A DNA stretch of 64,000 nucleotides. Source: Bradyrhizobium campsiandrae. Its GTDB lineage: Bacteria > Pseudomonadota > Alphaproteobacteria > Rhizobiales > Xanthobacteraceae. This document shows positions 61,159-64,000 of this stretch, in pieces (the stretch's first letter is position 1; every line of letters begins with the position of its first letter). Location: contig NZ_JAANIH010000023.1 of NCBI RefSeq assembly GCF_014529705.1, positions 1 through 64,000 on the forward strand, given 5' to 3'. A model generated the notes under the pieces. The model did no database searches and had not been told where the DNA came from. It saw only the letters and a list, made by a program, of their open reading frames with translations. The position numbers and the translations under genes are program-made.

Positions 61159-62208
61159 ATGGCACAACGCCACGACATGGCAGATCATCTTGTTGCACAC
61201 CGCGCCCGGGCTCGCCACAATGATGGTTGGGCAGGGGCGGCGCGAATAACGTCACTGATCATCGTCGGATTGCTGGTCTCGGTGACGGCGGGAGCAGCCG
61301 AGGACGGCGCACCGCCGCCCAGCGATACCGGGCCCCCCAGCGTCCAAGTGCCTGAGACTCCTGGGACGCCGTCGGAGAAGCCTGCCGATGGTCGCGAAAG
61401 CGATACCCGGGAGTCGATCTGCCTGATCGTGGAGGCGGCCGCGCGCGATGCCAACCTGCCGCTCGAATTCTTCGCCCGCGTGATCTGGCAGGAGAGCCGC
61501 TTCCAGGCCGATGCGGTGGGCCCCATGACGAGGAGCGGCGAGCAGGCGCAGGGGATCGCGCAGTTCATGCCGGGCACCGCGAGCGAGCGCGGTCTGCTCA
61601 ATCCCTTCAATCCAGTCCAGGCCCTGCCGAAGTCGGCCGAGTTCTTGAACGAGCTGCGCAACCAGTTCGGCAATCTCGGGCTCGCGGCTGCCGCCTATAA
61701 TGCCGGCCCGCGACGAGTGCAGGAATGGCTTGCCGGCACCGGCGGCCTGCCGGAGCAGACCCGCAACTACGTTTACGCCATCACCGGTACGACGGTCGAC
61801 GCATGGGCCAAGGCCGGCAACGCCGGGAAGGCCCCGCCGAGCTCACCGCCGACAAGCTGCCGCGACCTGATGGCGCTGCTCAAGCGCGCGCCGAATCCGT
61901 TCGTCGCCGAGCTCGAACAGCACGTCGAGCTTGCTGCCGCCAAGATCTGGGGCGTTCAGCTCGCTGCGGGCTTCGACCGCAACAAGGCGCTGGCGATGTA
62001 CTCCCGCGCCGTCACACGCCTGAGCAGCGTGGTTGGCGACCGCGATCCGAGCTTATTGAGCTCGGTCGTGCGCAGCCGTGGTTCGCACGCCTTCTACCAG
62101 GTGCGCATCGGCGCCGACACGCGAGCCGAGGCGGACGATCTCTGCAACCGCATCCGCAAAGCGGGCGGCGCCTGCTTTGTACTGAAGAACCGCGGCGTGA
62201 ACGGGTAG
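61159..62208 (+). CDS. Lytic transglycosylase (SLT domain) with SPOR-like C-terminus
   Basis: 349 residues. Signal/anchor at about residues 28-45 (ARITSLIIVGLLVSVTAGAAED), then a Pro-rich linker. The SLT domain is at about 95-200: LPLEFFARVIWQESRFQADAVGP with the catalytic Glu, AQGIAQFMPGTASERGLLNPFNP and NLGLAAAAYNAGPRRVQEWL, all family motifs. The C-terminal 70 residues (FYQVRIGADTRAEADDLCNRIRKAGGACFVLKN) resemble a SPOR domain. It cleaves peptidoglycan glycan strands in the periplasm. First gene of a run with azlC and azlD. Confidence 0.92.
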   Translation: MAQRHDMADHLVAHRARARHNDGWAGAARITSLIIVGLLVSVTAGAAEDGAPPPSDTGPPSVQVPETPGTPSEKPADGRESDTRESICLIVEAAARDANLPLEFFARVIWQESRFQADAVGPMTRSGEQAQGIAQFMPGTASERGLLNPFNPVQALPKSAEFLNELRNQFGNLGLAAAAYNAGPRRVQEWLAGTGGLPEQTRNYVYAITGTTVDAWAKAGNAGKAPPSSPPTSCRDLMALLKRAPNPFVAELEQHVELAAAKIWGVQLAAGFDRNKALAMYSRAVTRLSSVVGDRDPSLLSSVVRSRGSHAFYQVRIGADTRAEADDLCNRIRKAGGACFVLKNRGVNG

Positions 62209-62220
62209 GGAGTGCCACGC

Positions 62221-63048
62221 ATGCCAGCCCCGCCGCCGGCTTCCTTGACGTGGCCGTTCGCATTGCCCGTTATGCAGGGCGAGTTCCTCACCGCCGGCCA
62301 AACTCCCGTGGCGCTTCCTCCGCTCGATTCCCCTCAATGGCAAAGTCCCTGGCGCGCCTTCACCTGGGGGCTGCGCTCGATCACGCAAACGATCCTCACG
62401 CTCGTCCTGTTCGCGACCTATCTCGGTATCGGCGCGCTGGCCCATGACAGCCATTTCAGCCTGGTCTGGGCGCTGGCATCGACTCTTTTCGTCTGGGCGG
62501 GCCCGGCGCAGATCATCCTGATCACCACGCTCGGCTCAGGCGCCACCATCATTCAGTCGGCGATCGCGGTCACCGTCAGCGCGATCCGATTATTTCCGAT
62601 GGTGGTCTCGGTGCTGCCGCTGATGCGCACGCCGAAGACCAAGCGGCGGGAGCTGTTCTTCGCGGCGCATCTGACCGCCGTGACACTTTGGGTCGAATGC
62701 CATCGCTTCCTGCCGCAGGTGCCGCGCGAGCGGCGTATCGCCTTCGTCAACGGACTTGGCTTCGGTCTGGTCTCGGTGTGCCTCACTGCCAATACGATCG
62801 GCTATTTCCTCGCCGCCAATCTCACGCAGACGCTGGGGGCCGCGATCCTGATGCTGACGCCGCTGTCCTTCCTGTTCTCGACCGCGCGCAACAGCCGCGA
62901 GATCGCCGACGTCGTGGCGCTCGCACTCGGAATCTTGCTCTATCCGCTGGCAGCGAAGATGAACTCCGGTCTCGACATCCTCGCCAGCGGCGTGGCGGCC
63001 GGCACGATCGCGTACGGCGTGCATTGGTGGCGGGAGGTGCGCGCATGA
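62221..63048 (+). CDS. AzlC family membrane protein (branched-chain amino acid exporter subunit)
   Basis: About 275 residues from the ATG at 62221, 12 bases after the lytic transglycosylase gene; a GTG at 62212 and an ATG at 62272 are alternatives. Six or more hydrophobic segments with the AzlC pattern FVWAGPAQIILITTLGSGATIIQSAIAVTVSAIRLFPMVVSVLPLMR and AFVNGLGFGLVSVCLTANTIGYFLAANL. With AzlD it exports branched-chain or related amino acids. Its stop overlaps the AzlD start by four bases (ATGA). Confidence 0.88.
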   Translation: MPAPPPASLTWPFALPVMQGEFLTAGQTPVALPPLDSPQWQSPWRAFTWGLRSITQTILTLVLFATYLGIGALAHDSHFSLVWALASTLFVWAGPAQIILITTLGSGATIIQSAIAVTVSAIRLFPMVVSVLPLMRTPKTKRRELFFAAHLTAVTLWVECHRFLPQVPRERRIAFVNGLGFGLVSVCLTANTIGYFLAANLTQTLGAAILMLTPLSFLFSTARNSREIADVVALALGILLYPLAAKMNSGLDILASGVAAGTIAYGVHWWREVRA

Positions 63049-63395
63049 GCGCCGCGCAACTCATTGGCGACTGGCATGCGCTCTTCGTCCTCTTCGTCGC
63101 CGGCGTCATTCCCAACCAGATCTGGCGCATGCTGGGTCTGTGGTTCGGCGGCGGCATCGATGAGGGCTCGGAACTGCTGGTCTGGGTGAGGGCGGTCGCG
63201 ACCGCGATCCTGGCCGGCGTCATCGCCCAGATCGTGGTCCAGCCGCCAGGGGCGCTCGCCAGCGTGCCCGATGGTTTGCGTTACGGCGCGGTGGCCGCCG
63301 GTCTCGTCGTGTTCCTGCTGACCCGGCGTTCGATTTTCGCGGGTGTTGTCGCCGGCGAGGTCTTCATGCTGGCCGGCAAGTGGTGGTTGGGCTAA
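63045..63395 (+). CDS. AzlD domain protein (exporter small subunit)
   Basis: 116 residues starting at the overlapping ATG at 63045, with GGGAGG upstream. Four hydrophobic segments: LFVLFVAGVIPNQIWRMLGLWFGGGI, VRAVATAILAGVIAQIVVQPPGAL, RYGAVAAGLVVFLLTRRSIF and GVVAGEVFMLAGKWWLG, the AzlD pattern. It forms the exporter with the upstream AzlC-like protein through translational coupling. Confidence 0.88.
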   Translation: MSAAQLIGDWHALFVLFVAGVIPNQIWRMLGLWFGGGIDEGSELLVWVRAVATAILAGVIAQIVVQPPGALASVPDGLRYGAVAAGLVVFLLTRRSIFAGVVAGEVFMLAGKWWLG

Positions 63396-63428
63396 AACCG
63401 CTTCCCGGACAGCCAAGGAACTGGAAAT

Positions 63429-63920
63429 ATGGTTCGCGAAAACGAACTCCGCGAGGGCGAAGTCGCCATCGAATTGCCGCCTGCGGAGGATGCCGGCCTG
63501 GTCTTCATCGGCCGTATCCGAACGCCCTGGGCCTCGCGGCTGGAGACGCCGCGGCAGGGGCGCCAGGACGGCCCGATCTGCCGTCTTGAGATCTTCGAGC
63601 TATTCGTGCCGGCGATCAAGGGAGTCGATTTCTACAGCAATCTCGAAGTGCTGTACTGGCTCGACAGATCGCGCCGCGACATCGTGTTGCAAAGCCCGAA
63701 GAACAACGACAAGACTCGCGGTACGTTTTCGCTGCGCTCGCCGGTGCGGCCCAATCCGATCGGCACATCGATCGTGAAGCTGGTCGGCATCGAGGGCAAT
63801 GCCATTCTGGTGCGCGGGCTCGATTGCCTCGACAACACGCCGCTGATCGACGTCAAGCCCGACCGCTGCGAGTTCACGCCGCTCTCTGCGCCGCAGAAGG
63901 GCGATTTCGAGACGGAGTGA
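63429..63920 (+). CDS. trmO: tRNA (N6-threonylcarbamoyladenosine37-N6)-methyltransferase TrmO
   Basis: 163 residues from the ATG at 63429, behind AAGGAAC. The TsaA/TrmO family motifs are present: IGRIRTPW at the N-terminus, NNDKTRGTFSLRSPVRPNPIGTSIVKLVGIEGN in the middle (the SPxRPNPIG signature) and LIDVKPDRCE near the end. TrmO uses SAM to methylate t6A37 of tRNA-Thr. Some alphaproteobacterial relatives are annotated as TsaA-like of unknown function, so the exact reaction is inferred. It follows azlD by 33 bases. Confidence 0.88.
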   Translation: MVRENELREGEVAIELPPAEDAGLVFIGRIRTPWASRLETPRQGRQDGPICRLEIFELFVPAIKGVDFYSNLEVLYWLDRSRRDIVLQSPKNNDKTRGTFSLRSPVRPNPIGTSIVKLVGIEGNAILVRGLDCLDNTPLIDVKPDRCEFTPLSAPQKGDFETE

Positions 63921-63930
63921 GCTCCAACCC

Positions 63931-64000
63931 CGTCATTGCGAGCGAAGCGAAGCAATCCACAATCCGTCCGCGCAGGCAGCCTGGATTGCTTCGTCGCAAG
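63931..64000. repeat. Mosaic palindromic repeat, CGTCATTGCGAG family (copy 3, cut by window end)
   Basis: The 12-base end CGTCATTGCGAG at 63931-63942 is followed by AAGCAATCCA and later CTGGATTGCTTCGTCGC, matching the left and inner parts of copy 1. The right end lies outside the window. It begins 11 bases after the trmO stop. Confidence 0.8.

Overview
The window looks like chromosomal DNA of a Bradyrhizobium-type alphaproteobacterium (Nitrobacteraceae). The support is a GC-rich composition, alphaproteobacterial gene families (MipZ, ClpS/ClpA, DUF1489, a phasin, TadG-like and TrmO proteins), and short mosaic palindromic repeats with CGTCATTGCGAG ends of the kind scattered between genes in that group. 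This assignment rests on recognition, not on a database search. I saw no rRNA, tRNA, CRISPR array or complete insertion sequence.

Region 1 (1-27.4 kb) is a surface polysaccharide and adhesion locus. It opens with the 3' part of a giant filamentous-haemagglutinin-like exoprotein. A leftward unit follows: GDP-mannose 3,5-epimerase-like protein, family 4 glycosyltransferase, acyltransferase and FkbM methyltransferase. Then come a Wzx-like flippase, a secreted beta-helix protein, an EpsD-like parvulin, a cysteine-rich orphan PstS-like protein, two more glycosyltransferases, a Wzy/O-antigen-ligase-like polymerase, a methyltransferase, a WcaJ/ExoY-like initiating sugar transferase, a small IS3-OrfA-like DNA-binding protein and a Wzc/ExoP-like tyrosine autokinase. 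Together they form most of a Wzx/Wzy-type exopolysaccharide pathway; the outer-membrane export protein is not in the window. Nearly every transcription unit here is preceded by an unusually AT-rich stretch. Four of these contain the same 9-mer TAACATATC and others contain close relatives or GTTAT/ATAAC inverted repeats. This suggests a locus-wide regulon and is the most interesting signal I found.

Region 2 (27.5-34.8 kb) holds two polysaccharide deacetylases, an MgtE magnesium transporter, small proteins, an aldo/keto reductase and a TonB/TolA-like protein. Region 3 (34.8-36 kb) has no convincing gene and is filled with repeats, including a long structured element and a nested palindrome with a perfect 20-bp stem.

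Region 4 (36-54 kb) is mostly housekeeping: GST, YidB-like protein, DUF1489 protein, PanC, MipZ, a hydrolase, a VWA + DnaJ pair, a D-Ala-D-Ala carboxypeptidase with a SPOR domain, a phasin, an orphan TadG-like protein, ClpS, ClpA and an MFS exporter. The phasin promoter and the hydrolase upstream region share an identical 13-bp palindrome, TGTGCGTCGCACA, resembling the TGC-rich sites bound by the PHB regulator PhaR.

Region 5 (54-64 kb) contains an aldo/keto reductase, a LysR regulator divergent from an aminotransferase + amino-acid-binding protein pair, a HAD phosphatase, an orphan TRAP binding protein, a lytic transglycosylase, an AzlCD exporter and TrmO. The window ends inside another mosaic repeat.
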